Assembly (NCBI RefSeq): GCF_000472425.1
Contig: NZ_AXAI01000001.1
Location: 372,001 to 436,000 of the forward strand
Direction: 5' to 3'
Source of the DNA: Bradyrhizobium sp. Tv2a-2
Lineage (GTDB): Bacteria > Pseudomonadota > Alphaproteobacteria > Rhizobiales > Xanthobacteraceae
Length of the DNA stretch: 64,000 nucleotides
Below, piece after piece: positions 1 through 9,391 of this stretch (its first letter is position 1; each line of letters begins with the position of its first letter). Below the pieces are notes generated by a model. The model saw only the letters and a program-made list of their open reading frames with translations. It did not search any database and had not been told where the DNA came from. Position numbers and translations under genes: made by a program.

Positions 1-98
1 ACGACCTGTCATGCGTACTCATTTGCTCGATTTATCAGTTCTATTTTGGTATCTTTAGGAAATATTCCGAGGCTTGGCGAGACAGGAGCAAGAAGGCC

Positions 99-914
99 AT
101 GCAAACCATCGACACCGGCACGGACGAACTGCTTTGCGACATCAGCGAGCGGGTCGCGACCATCACGCTCAATCGCCCCGAGGCGCGGAATGCGTTGTCG
201 GACCGGCTCACACCGGCGCTGCGGCGGATGATCAAGCAGTGTGGCGAGGACGCAAGCGTCGGCGCGATCCTGATCACGGGCGCCGGAACGGCCTTCTGCG
301 CCGGCGGCGATGTCAAGGGCATGGGCAACGGCGCACCGAAGGCCGAGATACCGTTGGAGGAGCGCGTCGCCAATCTCAGAACAAAACAGCGGACGTTGAC
401 GGGTGCGCTGGTCGGGTTGCGCAAGCCGACCATTGCCGCGCTTCCGGGACCGGCCGCCGGCGCCGGCATGGCGATCGCGCTCGCCTGCGATATCAGGATC
501 GCCGCGGAGTCCGCGATCATGTCGACCGGTTATGCCCGCATCGGCCTGACCGGCGATTACGGCATCGCCTGGCTCTTGACCCGCCTTGCCGGCACCGCGC
601 GGGCCCGAGAGCTGATGTTCTTGTCGGAGCGGATCGATGCGCGGCGTTGCGAGGCTCTCGGCCTCGTCAATCGCGTCGTTCCCGACAACGAGTTGCGCGA
701 CACGGCCTTTGCGCTCGCACGGCAGCTCGCCGACGGCCCGACCTTCGCCTTCGGCCGCATCAAGGACAATCTCGACCAGGCCCTGACCTCGGACCTGCTC
801 GCTTCGATGGACCAGGAAGCGGAAAACCTGGTGCAGGCCGCACGCACCGCCGATCACAAGGAAGCGGTGCGCGCCTTTGTCGAGAAGCGCAAGCCGACCT
901 TCACCGGCGGCTAA
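99..914 (+). CDS. enoyl-CoA hydratase/isomerase family protein (crotonase fold)
   Basis: A 271-residue crotonase-superfamily protein, expected to act on an acyl-CoA thioester in the cytoplasm. The family oxyanion-hole segments are visible: FCAGGDVKGM near residue 67 and GPAAGAGMAIALACD near residue 118. The GLTGDYG stretch near residue 150 is typical of the family. The canonical first catalytic glutamate (PE in rat ECH) appears to be replaced in the YARIGL segment, so the exact reaction (hydration, isomerisation or other) cannot be named. The start is supported by an AGGAG-like ribosome site in the preceding 15 bases. A thiolase lies just downstream on the opposite strand, so the pair may serve beta-oxidation-like steps. 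Its TAA stop is the first part of the intergenic repeat that follows. Confidence 0.85.
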   Translation: MQTIDTGTDELLCDISERVATITLNRPEARNALSDRLTPALRRMIKQCGEDASVGAILITGAGTAFCAGGDVKGMGNGAPKAEIPLEERVANLRTKQRTLTGALVGLRKPTIAALPGPAAGAGMAIALACDIRIAAESAIMSTGYARIGLTGDYGIAWLLTRLAGTARARELMFLSERIDARRCEALGLVNRVVPDNELRDTAFALARQLADGPTFAFGRIKDNLDQALTSDLLASMDQEAENLVQAARTADHKEAVRAFVEKRKPTFTGG

Positions 915-1015
915 AGCGCGATGAGATTTGGTTGAACCGTCATCGCGCTTTAGGTCTTTGATTGAGCATGATCTCTTCGGAAAACCGCTACACACTTTTC
1001 CGGATCATGCTTTAG
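911..1015 (+). repeat. dispersed double-hairpin intergenic repeat, copy 1
   Basis: About 105 bases made of two imperfect palindromes. The first is AAAGCGCGATGA ... TCATCGCGCTTT. The second runs from GCATGATC through CTTCGGAAAA to TTTTCCGGATCATGC. A second copy lies at 21049-21152 in the opposite orientation and is similar along its whole length. It sits between convergent genes and begins inside the stop codon of the crotonase gene. Elements of this look are common between genes in Bradyrhizobium and Rhodopseudomonas; whether they act as terminators, RNA structures or inert repeats is not shown here. Confidence 0.85.
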
Positions 1016-1032
1016 CTACGCGCCGCGCCAGC

Positions 1033-2265
1033 TCAGACGCGCTCGATGATGATCGCCGGGGCCATGCCGCCGGCGGCGCACATCGTTACGAGCCCGCGCC
1101 TCAAATCCCGCCGTTCCAACTCGTCCAGGATGGTACCGATCAGGATAGAGCCGGTGGCACCGATCGGATGACCCAGCGCAATCGAGCCGCCATTCACATT
1201 GACCTTGTCGCGGTCGAGCTTGAGGTCGCGGATGTATTTCTCGGCGACCACCGCGAAGGCCTCGTTGATCTCGAACAGGTCGATGTCATCCAGCGAGAGC
1301 CCGGCCTTGGCCAGCACCTTGCGCGTGGCCGGAACAGGCGCGTTCAGCATCAAGGTCGGGGAATCCCCCATATTCGCCATCGCGACCACGCGTGCCCGCG
1401 GCTTCAGGCTGTGGGCCTTTGCGTAAGCCGGCGAAGCCAAAAGGATTGCGGCAGCGCCGTCGACAACTCCAGACGAATTGCCGGCGTGATGGACGAAGTT
1501 GATGTCGAGGCCGGGATGCTTTTGCAGGATGAGGTTGCGATAGGTCGTGCCCTTGTCGTCAAGCGGATAATCCGCAACGGCCGTGAACGCGGGCTTGAGT
1601 TCAGAAAGCCCTTCCATCGTGGTCTGCGGGCGCGGGTATTCCTCGCGATCCAGTGCGAGCGAGCCGTCCTCGCGATGAACCGCGACCAGGCTCTTGTCGA
1701 AATGCCCGTTCTTCATGGCATTCGCCGCCCGCTTCTGGCTCTCCAGTCCGAGCGCATCGACATCCCGCCTGGTGATGCCTTCCATGGTCGCAATCGCGTC
1801 CGCGCACACGCCCTGGTGCGATTGCGGATGCCGCGCACGCAGGCGCAAATTGCCGGAGTCCATCATCATGGGGCCCTGCCCGCGGCGTCCTTCCATCGAC
1901 ATCATCTCGGTGCCGCCGGCAATCACGAGGTCCTCGGCGCCCGACATGATCGAGGCTGCCGCCATGTTGACGCTGGTGATGCTGGAGCCGCAGAAGCGAT
2001 CGAGAGTCACTGCGCTGGCGCGCACGTCATAGCCGGCATCAAGTGCTGCCATGCGGCCGAGATCGCCGCCCTGCTGCGCGATCTGGGCGCTGGTACCCCA
2101 GACGATGTCGTCGACATCGGCGGTATTGATACCGGTGCGATCGGCGAGCGCGCGCAGCACCGTCGCGCCGAGCTGCTGCGGATGAATTCCCGACAATGCG
2201 CCCTTGCCAGCCTTGCCGATGCCGCGAGGCGTCCTGCAGGCGTCGATGATCAGCGCGTCAACCAT
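1033..2265 (-). CDS. thiolase family protein (acetyl-CoA C-acetyltransferase)
   Basis: A 410-residue thiolase, near the usual family length. It shows the nucleophilic cysteine in RFCGSSITS (Cys92), the NEAFA motif near residue 315, the GHPIGATG histidine segment near residue 355, and a second cysteine in MCAAGGMAPA near the C-terminus. These are all the catalytic residues expected for degradative or biosynthetic thiolases, which cleave or condense acyl-CoA with acetyl-CoA. It is convergent with the crotonase gene and separated from it by the palindromic repeat. Substrate chain length cannot be told from sequence. Confidence 0.92.
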   Translation of the reverse strand: MVDALIIDACRTPRGIGKAGKGALSGIHPQQLGATVLRALADRTGINTADVDDIVWGTSAQIAQQGGDLGRMAALDAGYDVRASAVTLDRFCGSSITSVNMAAASIMSGAEDLVIAGGTEMMSMEGRRGQGPMMMDSGNLRLRARHPQSHQGVCADAIATMEGITRRDVDALGLESQKRAANAMKNGHFDKSLVAVHREDGSLALDREEYPRPQTTMEGLSELKPAFTAVADYPLDDKGTTYRNLILQKHPGLDINFVHHAGNSSGVVDGAAAILLASPAYAKAHSLKPRARVVAMANMGDSPTLMLNAPVPATRKVLAKAGLSLDDIDLFEINEAFAVVAEKYIRDLKLDRDKVNVNGGSIALGHPIGATGSILIGTILDELERRDLRRGLVTMCAAGGMAPAIIIERV

Positions 2266-2357
2266 GGCGTGTTTCCTTCCGCGAAAGCCGTGTTCTTGTT
2301 CGAAGCGTTCGAGAGGAAGCTTTAGACCGTGCAGACGACGATGTCATCAGGCTTGAT

Positions 2358-4019
2358 TCAGGCCGGAACGAGCGCAGCGGGCGCACCGATATGCGGAACG
2401 GCGTCGACCAGCTCGCGAGTGTAGTCGGTGCGCGGATTGGCAAACAGCGCTCGGCTTTCGCCCTGCTCGACGATGCCGCCGGCGCGCAGCACGATGGTAC
2501 GGTCGCACATCATGCGTACGACGTTGAGATCATGGCTGACAAACAGGAAGGCGAGATTGTCCTCGCGGCGCAGCCGGTCGAGCAGCTGGAGCACCACCGC
2601 CTGCACCGAGACGTCAAGTGCCGCGGTCGGCTCGTCCAGCACCAAGAGCCGCGGGCTGCAGGCGATGGCGCGGGCAATGCCGACGCGCGCCTTCTGGCCG
2701 CCGGAAAGCTGGTGTGGAAATCGCGACAACAGCTCCTTCGGCAGGCCGACACGATGCGCACATTCCTCGACGCGCTGGCGCAAGGCGTCGCCGGAGCGCA
2801 TGCGCAGCAGCCGCAGAAGCGGATGCGCGATGCAGTCGAAGGCGGTGAAGCGCGGGTTGAGGCTGTCGTTCGGATCCTGAAAGACGATCTGGATGTCCTT
2901 GCGCGACGGCGAGCGATGGAAATCGCGCGCCGGTATCTTGCTGATGGAATAACCGTCGAACAGGATCTCGCCCTCGCTCGGATCAATCAGCCGGCAGATC
3001 ATGCGCGACGTCGTGCTTTTTCCCGAGCCGGATTCTCCGACGAGGCCGACGCTCTCACCCGCGGTCATGGTCATGGAGAAATCCGTCACCGCGGCCGTCC
3101 CGTCGTCGAAGCGTTTGACGATGCGCTGCACATCGAGCAGCGGCGGGGTGCCATGCGCCGGTGGCGACCCGTCCTTGACCTCGATCGAGGGCTTTAGTTC
3201 ACCGTCAGGCACCAGATCAGTAACGCGCGAGGTAGCGGTCGGAGACGCCGCGACCAGCCGTCTGGTGTAGGGATGCTGAGGCGCGTGAAACAGCGTCAAC
3301 GGCGCGGCTTCCTCGACCAGTCGCCCCTGCTCCATCACCACCACGCGGCTGCAATAGCGGGCTGCAAGTCCGAGATCATGGGTGATCAGGATGGTCGCCA
3401 TGCCGCGTTCGGCGGCGATGCTGGCGAGCAGGTCCATCACCACCTTCTGGGTGGTGACGTCGAGCCCGGTGGTCGGCTCGTCGGCGATCAGAAACTGCGG
3501 ATTGCAGGAGATCGCAATCGCGATCATGACACGCTGGCACATGCCGCCGGATAGCTCGTGCGGATAGGCGTTCATGCGCCGCTCCGGATCGCGGATCTGC
3601 ACGGCGCGAAGCAGGTTGAGCGCCGCCTCCCGCGCCTCCTGGCTCGAGATGCGCTTGTGCGCGAGAATGGCGTCGGCGATCTGCTGGCCGACAGCGCGGA
3701 TCGGATTGAGCGCGGCCCGCGGGTTCTGAAAGATCATCGCCATGGCCGCACCGTGCAGATTGCGGAAATCCGCAGCCGAAGCCCGCGTGATGTCCTGGCC
3801 CTTGTACAGGATGCGGCCATTCGCGATGCGGCCGGCCTTGTCGAGGAGCCGCGTGACGGCAAAGCCGGTGACCGACTTGCCGGAGCCGCTCTCGCCGACG
3901 AGGCCGAGCATCTCGCCCGGTTGCAGCGACAGCGATACGCCGCGCACGGCTTGCACCAGACCGCGCCGAGTCGAGAAGGTGACGTTCAGATCCTCGATGC
4001 TGAGCAGCGGCGCGCTCAT
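2358..4019 (-). CDS. dipeptide/oligopeptide/nickel ABC transporter, fused double ATPase (DppD-DppF type)
   Basis: A 553-residue protein carrying two complete ABC ATPase domains in tandem. The first half (about 1-260) has LVGESGSGKS, the signature LSGGMCQR and the Walker B segment LIADEPTTGLD. The second half (about 290-545) has LVGESGSGKS, LSGGQKAR and LVLDEPTAALD. Separate subunits DppD and DppF are the usual arrangement, but fused versions are well known in Rhizobiales. It powers the permeases encoded immediately upstream. Its ATG overlaps the stop of the second permease gene in an ATGA arrangement, so translation is probably coupled. It is the last gene of a four-gene operon. Confidence 0.93.
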   Translation of the reverse strand: MSAPLLSIEDLNVTFSTRRGLVQAVRGVSLSLQPGEMLGLVGESGSGKSVTGFAVTRLLDKAGRIANGRILYKGQDITRASAADFRNLHGAAMAMIFQNPRAALNPIRAVGQQIADAILAHKRISSQEAREAALNLLRAVQIRDPERRMNAYPHELSGGMCQRVMIAIAISCNPQFLIADEPTTGLDVTTQKVVMDLLASIAAERGMATILITHDLGLAARYCSRVVVMEQGRLVEEAAPLTLFHAPQHPYTRRLVAASPTATSRVTDLVPDGELKPSIEVKDGSPPAHGTPPLLDVQRIVKRFDDGTAAVTDFSMTMTAGESVGLVGESGSGKSTTSRMICRLIDPSEGEILFDGYSISKIPARDFHRSPSRKDIQIVFQDPNDSLNPRFTAFDCIAHPLLRLLRMRSGDALRQRVEECAHRVGLPKELLSRFPHQLSGGQKARVGIARAIACSPRLLVLDEPTAALDVSVQAVVLQLLDRLRREDNLAFLFVSHDLNVVRMMCDRTIVLRAGGIVEQGESRALFANPRTDYTRELVDAVPHIGAPAALVPA

Positions 4020-4876
4020 GTGCGCATCCGCGGGTCGAGGATGTCGCGCAACCCGTCACCGAGAAGATTGAAGCAGAGCACGGCGAACATCAACGCGAGC
4101 CCCGGAAAGGCCACTAGCCACCAGCGCCCGGTCGAGATGAAGCGCGCGCCCTCGGCGACCATGATCCCCCATTCGGGTGTCGGCGGCTTCACGCCAAGGC
4201 CGATGAAGGACAGACCGGCAGCGTTGAGGATCGCCCAGCCGAGATTGAGCGATATCTGCACTGCCATCGCCGGCAGCACATTGGGCAGCAGAAACCGCAG
4301 CACAACCGAGACATGGCTGTCGCCGCAGGCGCGTGCGGCCTCGACCCAGCCGAGATTGCGGCGGATGTTGACCTCGGCGCGCGAAAAGCGGATGTAAAAC
4401 GGCAGGTTGATGATCGCGGTGGCGATGACGATGTTCTCGACCCGATTGCCCAGCGCTGCCACCATCGCCATGGCGAGCACGAACAGCGGAAAGGCCATCA
4501 CGACGTCGACGAAGCGGCCGACCGCGCGATCGAGCCTCCCGCCGACATAGCCGCACAGCGAGCCAATCACCGCTCCGATCGCGAAGGAGATACCAACCGC
4601 CGTAATCGCTATCGCAAGGTCGAGACGAGCCGCCACGATGAGACGGCTGAAAACGTCGCGGCCGAGCTGGTCGGTGCCGGCCCAATGTAACGCGCTCGGC
4701 GGCTGCAACGCCTGCGGCACGTCGGAGGCGACTGGATCGTAAGGCACCAGGGCCGGCCCGAAGATCGCGACCAGCAAAAGGAATAGCGCGCCGGCAGCGG
4801 CAACCGCGGTCACCAGATTGCCGCGCAGCACCCATATGGTGTGACGAAGCGTGGAGGACGCATCCATGCTGCTCAT
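4016..4876 (-). CDS. ABC transporter permease, DppC type
   Basis: A 286-residue inner-membrane permease of the dipeptide/nickel importer family. The start MSSMDASS is chosen because it overlaps the stop of the preceding permease as ATGA; a longer reading frame upstream lies entirely within the dppB-like coding sequence. An N-terminal membrane segment precedes the LGTDQLGRDVFSR-like stretch typical of DppC proteins (here GTDQLGRDVFS). The EAARACGDS segment near residue 195 is the EAA loop that docks on the ATPase. It pairs with the DppB-type permease to form the channel. Confidence 0.92.
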   Translation of the reverse strand: MSSMDASSTLRHTIWVLRGNLVTAVAAAGALFLLLVAIFGPALVPYDPVASDVPQALQPPSALHWAGTDQLGRDVFSRLIVAARLDLAIAITAVGISFAIGAVIGSLCGYVGGRLDRAVGRFVDVVMAFPLFVLAMAMVAALGNRVENIVIATAIINLPFYIRFSRAEVNIRRNLGWVEAARACGDSHVSVVLRFLLPNVLPAMAVQISLNLGWAILNAAGLSFIGLGVKPPTPEWGIMVAEGARFISTGRWWLVAFPGLALMFAVLCFNLLGDGLRDILDPRMRT

Positions 4877-5904
4877 GCGACGGTCGCCCTGGGATCGGCG
4901 ATGCCATAGAGGACATCGACCAGAAGATTGACCACGACGAAGACAGAAGCCATCAGCAGCACGAAGCCCTGCACCGGTGCGTAGTCGGACACGAGAAGCG
5001 CATCGAGCGCGTAGGACGCAACGCCGGGCCAAGAGAAGACTTTTTCCACCAGCACATTAGCGCCCAGCATCGTGGAGAACACGATGCCGGCGATGGTGAT
5101 CACCGGCAGGATCGCGTTGCGCAATGCATAGGTGACCACGATGCGCCAGCGCGACAGGCCGACTGAACGGGCGGTGCGCACGAATTCGCTCCCCAGCGAC
5201 ACCAGCATCGAGGCTCGGGTGATGCGCGCAAGCGGCGCGATTACGAACAGCGCCATGGTGAAGGCCGGCAGCATCAGCTGGCGAACCGCGGCCCACCAGC
5301 CATCAAGGTCGCCTGCGAGCAGGAAGTCGATGAGGAGGAATCCTGTTCTCGCGGGCGGCGGCGTGGTGAAGATATCGACGCGTCCGGTCGGGTCAGGCGC
5401 AAGCCCGAGCAGATAGTAAAACACGTAGATCAGCAGCAGGCCGGAGACAAAAGTCGGCACGCAGACGCCAAGCGAGCAGAACAGCCGCACGCCGTGATCG
5501 ATCAGCGAGTTCGGCCGCAGCGCCGCCACGACGCCGAGCGGCACCGCCGAGATCAGCGCGATCAGAAGGGCGGTCAGCGTCAGTTCGAGCGAGGCCGGCA
5601 GCCGCTCCTTCAGGTCCTTCTCCACGGGTTGGCCCGTCATCATGGAGCGGCCAAGATTGCCGCGGCCGACATCATAGAGATAGATCGCAAGCTGCTCTGG
5701 CATTGGCTTGTCGAGCCCAAGCTGCTTGCGGATCACCTCGATCTCCTCCTTGCCGGCATTGGGGCCGGAGGCGAAGAACACCGCGGGATCGCCGGGCAAG
5801 ACGCGCATCAGCAGGAAGGTGAAGACCAGGACGCCGAACAGTGCCGGCAGCGAGGAAAGAAAACGTTGCCCGGCCCGGATGAGCGTTGCGCCGATCATGC
5901 CCAT
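4873..5904 (-). CDS. ABC transporter permease, DppB type
   Basis: A 343-residue membrane protein with the DppB N-terminus: a first transmembrane segment around residues 12-33, followed by the RVLPGDPA motif. The remaining membrane helices lie between about residue 105 and 325. The EAA-type loop reads FVRTARSVGLSRW near residue 240. The length fits the family. It is co-directional with the binding protein upstream (27 bases apart) and overlaps the next permease by four bases. The transported solute could be a peptide, a glutathione-like compound or nickel; sequence alone does not decide. Confidence 0.92.
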   Translation of the reverse strand: MGMIGATLIRAGQRFLSSLPALFGVLVFTFLLMRVLPGDPAVFFASGPNAGKEEIEVIRKQLGLDKPMPEQLAIYLYDVGRGNLGRSMMTGQPVEKDLKERLPASLELTLTALLIALISAVPLGVVAALRPNSLIDHGVRLFCSLGVCVPTFVSGLLLIYVFYYLLGLAPDPTGRVDIFTTPPPARTGFLLIDFLLAGDLDGWWAAVRQLMLPAFTMALFVIAPLARITRASMLVSLGSEFVRTARSVGLSRWRIVVTYALRNAILPVITIAGIVFSTMLGANVLVEKVFSWPGVASYALDALLVSDYAPVQGFVLLMASVFVVVNLLVDVLYGIADPRATVA

Positions 5905-5931
5905 GGTTTTCGCGTCTTGCTCCGTCGCCGC

Positions 5932-7551
5932 CTATTTGCGACTGAGGTTACGGTAATCCACCTGGCGGGTGAACTGATAGACATAGCCGTCGAGGTTGGG
6001 TGCCATCACCGCATCCTGCGCCGGCTGCCAGAGCGGAATCTGCAGCATCTGGTCGAAGTGGATGGCATTGAGCTCCTTGCCCGCCGCCTCGTACTTCGCC
6101 TTGTCGGGCTCGAAGCGCGCGGCCTGCGCGATCTTCTCGAGCTCGGCGTTGTCGGTCGAGGAATAGTTCCAACGCTGATTGCCGGTGTAGAAGTTGCGAT
6201 AGAAATAGTCGGTCGACGGCAGCCAGGCGACGATGCCCTCGGTGAAGAACGGCAGCTTCTTCTCGTTGATCGCCGTCGACATCTGGGCGTCCGGCAGCTT
6301 TTGGATATCGACCTTGATCCCGATCTTCTCCAGCGATTCCTTCACCAGCGCAGCCATCGGCTCGGCGGAGGAGGCCTGGCCGACATTGAAGCTGAACGTG
6401 GTGGAGAAGCCTTCCGGCAGGCCGGCGTCCTTCAGGTAGCCTCTCGCCTTGTCGAGGTCGAACTTCACCGGCTGTGGAATAGGATAGGCCCCGCTCGGCG
6501 GCTTGCCGTCGGTCCAGGTCGCGCCGAACATCGGTGAGCCGCGGCTGAACAACGCGGCCTTGAACATGTCGTCATAGGGCAGCGCATAGGCGATCGCGCG
6601 GCGGACATTGACGTTGTCGAACGGCGGGATCTTGTTGTTCATGGAGATGAAAGTGACCGCGTTGTATTGCGGCGTCGAAATCACCTTCAGCTTGCCCTTG
6701 CCCTCGAGCGCCTGCACGTCGCTGGCCTGCAGGTCGATGACGAGGTCGGCGTCGCCGCGCTCGACCAGATTGGCCCGCGTCGCCGGCTCCGGCACCGACT
6801 GGATGATCAGACGCTTGAAGGAGGCGGGCTTGTCGGGGGAACCGCGATTCCAGGCCTCGTTGCGCTTGGCGATCGCCTGCTCGCCGGGCTTGAAGGTCTC
6901 GACGATATAGGCGCCGCTGCCGGCCTCGTTCTCCTTGGTCCAGTTCAACGCCCAGGGATCGTCAGCGGTGGCATGCGCCTTGGCCAGTTTGGAATTGATG
7001 ATGATCGGGTAGACCGTCGCGAGATTGGGCAGCGCCAGCTTGTCAGGGCGCGGCAACGTGACCTCGAAGGTCAGGGGATCGATTACCTTGAACTGATCGG
7101 CGCTGGTCAGCGAGCCCGTGAGCAGCTGCGCCTTGCCAAGCACCGGTGCGGTGACGCAACGGTCGAGCGACCATTTTACGTCTTCCGCCGTGACCGGTGT
7201 GCCGTCGTGGAATTTAGCATCCGGGCGCAGCTTGAAGGTGATCTTCAAGCCATCGGAACTCACGGCATAGGATTCCGCGAGCTCGCCGGTGATGGTGTCG
7301 AGATCGAACACCCATTTGCCATTGAGCTGCTTGCGGCCGAACGACACCAGGCGATCGTAGGAGCTCATGCTCAGTGCAAAAGCCTCGCGGGTCGATCCCG
7401 GAATGTTAGGGTCGAGCGTGTTGACGCTCGCGCCGGTCACGTAGCGCAGCGTTTCGGCCCGGCTCTGCGCTCGGGCTGCAGGCGCGGCCAGCGTCACTGC
7501 GAGCAGCGCGGCCGCTGCCGGAAATAAACGCCTGGAAATGAGCAAAGACAT
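5932..7551 (-). CDS. ABC transporter substrate-binding protein, SBP family 5
   Basis: A 539-residue periplasmic solute receptor (SBP_bac_5, DppA/OppA-like) for the permeases downstream. The start MSLLISRRLF is chosen because a clear Sec signal peptide follows at once: a basic start, a hydrophobic run rich in Ala/Leu/Val, and a cleavage region around AARAQS near residue 28. A longer in-frame start 210 bases upstream would put cysteine-rich non-conserved sequence before the signal and is rejected. The mature part shows the family pattern KLRPDAKFHDGTPVTAEDV. It is the first gene of the operon, so its promoter must lie in the 240 bases up to 7791. Confidence 0.92.
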   Translation of the reverse strand: MSLLISRRLFPAAAALLAVTLAAPAARAQSRAETLRYVTGASVNTLDPNIPGSTREAFALSMSSYDRLVSFGRKQLNGKWVFDLDTITGELAESYAVSSDGLKITFKLRPDAKFHDGTPVTAEDVKWSLDRCVTAPVLGKAQLLTGSLTSADQFKVIDPLTFEVTLPRPDKLALPNLATVYPIIINSKLAKAHATADDPWALNWTKENEAGSGAYIVETFKPGEQAIAKRNEAWNRGSPDKPASFKRLIIQSVPEPATRANLVERGDADLVIDLQASDVQALEGKGKLKVISTPQYNAVTFISMNNKIPPFDNVNVRRAIAYALPYDDMFKAALFSRGSPMFGATWTDGKPPSGAYPIPQPVKFDLDKARGYLKDAGLPEGFSTTFSFNVGQASSAEPMAALVKESLEKIGIKVDIQKLPDAQMSTAINEKKLPFFTEGIVAWLPSTDYFYRNFYTGNQRWNYSSTDNAELEKIAQAARFEPDKAKYEAAGKELNAIHFDQMLQIPLWQPAQDAVMAPNLDGYVYQFTRQVDYRNLSRK

Positions 7552-7791
7552 CGCTTCGGTCCCTTGGTTAGGAGGCAAGAGCACGATTGTCCCAAAAGCG
7601 GACCATCGGCGCTTCACCTGTTGTCGTCTCGGTATGACAATTTCGGCAAATCGGTTCCCGTTGTAGCGATCATGCGCGCATTTCCGCTGAGCAGGCCAAC
7701 AATCGCAGCAAATCATGTGCCAACAAAGCGCAGTGAGGCATGCTTTGTTGCGGCAAGACAATCCCCGAAAGCACGGGCCGGAAACGCTCCA

Positions 7792-9225
7792 TCATGCACC
7801 ACCGTCAGCAAGCTCCGGGGTCCGTATCACCGCCTGCGGGACGTCATAGGCCTTGAAGGCCGCCCAATGCTTGGCGATGTCGGCGCGAAACAGACCACGG
7901 GTGATGCCGTGCACGAGTTTCGGCACCGCGGTGGTCATGGCGTTGATCGATGAGCCGGACGGACCGAAACTCATGGTCGAGGCGATGGCAAAGACGTGAA
8001 TGTCCGTTATCCAGGGCGTCTCTCCAGCGCCGCGTTCGACCAGAGAATAGTCGTCCGCCAGGTAGGGAAAGGCGCCGAGGCGCGCGCTGCGCTCCTCCGG
8101 CGGCGGCGTGTAGCGATCGGCCCAGCGCGCGATGTTATGGGCGCAGCGCGATAGCTCCGGGCGGCCGGCAAAGTCCATGGCGATGCCGGTGGCGCAGATA
8201 ACGAAATCGGCGGCGATGTCGCGGCGCGGCGTTTGCAGCAGAACTCCATCCGCCGTTTCGCGCGCGGCCTCGACCGGCGCGCCCTGATGGAGATGAAAGG
8301 CGGCATGGCGAGCGCAGCGGTCGTAGGTTGCTTGCGGAAAGCCCTCGCGCAATTCGAGGACGGCGCGCATGAAGCGCCAGCGCCAGGAATCGTCGAGCTC
8401 GGAAAAATGCCTCAAGAAACCGCGAAAGGTCAGCCAGCGGTAGGGCTGCACCAGCTGGATCTCGGCACGCCTGCAGAGCAGGTCGACCGTGGCAGCGCCT
8501 GCTTCCAGCGCCATCGCCGCGTTGTCGAAGGCCGAGGCGCCGGCGCCGATCACGGCGACGCGCTGGCCGCGAAGCTTCTCGAGGTCGACCGGTGCGGCGG
8601 AGTTGACGCAACGCGAGGCCGGCAGATGACGGAGCGGCTCCGGAATGATCCAATCGCCCATTCCCTCCTGGCCGGTCGCAAGCACGACCTTGCGCGCGTA
8701 GAGCGTCTCCTCGCCCTGCGCGCACTTCACCGTGGCCTTGATAAGTCCATTCGCCGCCGGTGTGACGTCGTTCACCTCGCAACCGTTGCGCACCGGAAGA
8801 TCCAGCACCCCGCGGTACCACAGCAGGTAGTCCGCCCAGCATTCGCGCGAGATCAGGTTGAGATCACGCCAGCTTGCCTCGCCGAATTTCGCCTCATGCC
8901 AGGACTGGTAGGTCAGGCTCGGCACATCGAGATCAGGCCCGGTATAGTCCTTGGGGCTGCGCAGCGTCGGCATGCGGGCGTAGGTCAGCCAGGGACCCTC
9001 GCGGCCCTCCTCGGCCTTGTCGACCACAAGAATATTGGTGACCTGCGAGCGGCGCAGCGCAAAGGCGATGGCAAGGCCCGACTGGCCCGCGCCAACAATC
9101 AACACGTCGAGCGCGGGCCGGCCATCGGGCGCCGTCACAGGCGTCAGCCAAGGCATGCCCGGATGGGCGATCTTCGCTAGATCGGCCTGTATGTGGTCGG
9201 CGAGCGCAGCAAGGCCGTCGCTCAT
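7792..9225 (-). CDS. flavin-dependent monooxygenase-like FAD/NAD(P)-binding oxidoreductase
   Basis: A 477-residue cytoplasmic flavoprotein with two dinucleotide-binding folds. The FAD fold is VLIVGAGQSGLA at about residues 41-52. The NAD(P) fold is VAVIGAGASAFDNA near residue 220. The arrangement matches CzcO/flavin-containing monooxygenase-type proteins. An ATG-type motif FVICATGIAMDF occurs near residue 360. The substrate is unknown. It is followed on the same strand by a short-chain dehydrogenase and an epimerase-like gene upstream, which may form a small oxidation pathway next to the hydantoinase cluster. The gap of 166 bases to the SDR shows nothing I recognise. Confidence 0.85.
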   Translation of the reverse strand: MSDGLAALADHIQADLAKIAHPGMPWLTPVTAPDGRPALDVLIVGAGQSGLAIAFALRRSQVTNILVVDKAEEGREGPWLTYARMPTLRSPKDYTGPDLDVPSLTYQSWHEAKFGEASWRDLNLISRECWADYLLWYRGVLDLPVRNGCEVNDVTPAANGLIKATVKCAQGEETLYARKVVLATGQEGMGDWIIPEPLRHLPASRCVNSAAPVDLEKLRGQRVAVIGAGASAFDNAAMALEAGAATVDLLCRRAEIQLVQPYRWLTFRGFLRHFSELDDSWRWRFMRAVLELREGFPQATYDRCARHAAFHLHQGAPVEAARETADGVLLQTPRRDIAADFVICATGIAMDFAGRPELSRCAHNIARWADRYTPPPEERSARLGAFPYLADDYSLVERGAGETPWITDIHVFAIASTMSFGPSGSSINAMTTAVPKLVHGITRGLFRADIAKHWAAFKAYDVPQAVIRTPELADGGA

Positions 9226-9391
9226 GCGGCGCTCCGGGACACGCTCATGTTAGGTTTGAACCAAAAGCAGGCGCCGCGACCAACGGGATCGATTCCGCTC
9301 ACGCTCTCTCCACTTGTCTGGACCCGGCCCCCGAACCTTAGCAAAGCAAGCCAGGGACCAAAATACCAATTTGTCGAGGGCCCGGCATTGA

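Noticed and set aside
9..995. Minus-strand frame across the crotonase gene
   Set aside because: No family character; the plus strand has the crotonase motifs.
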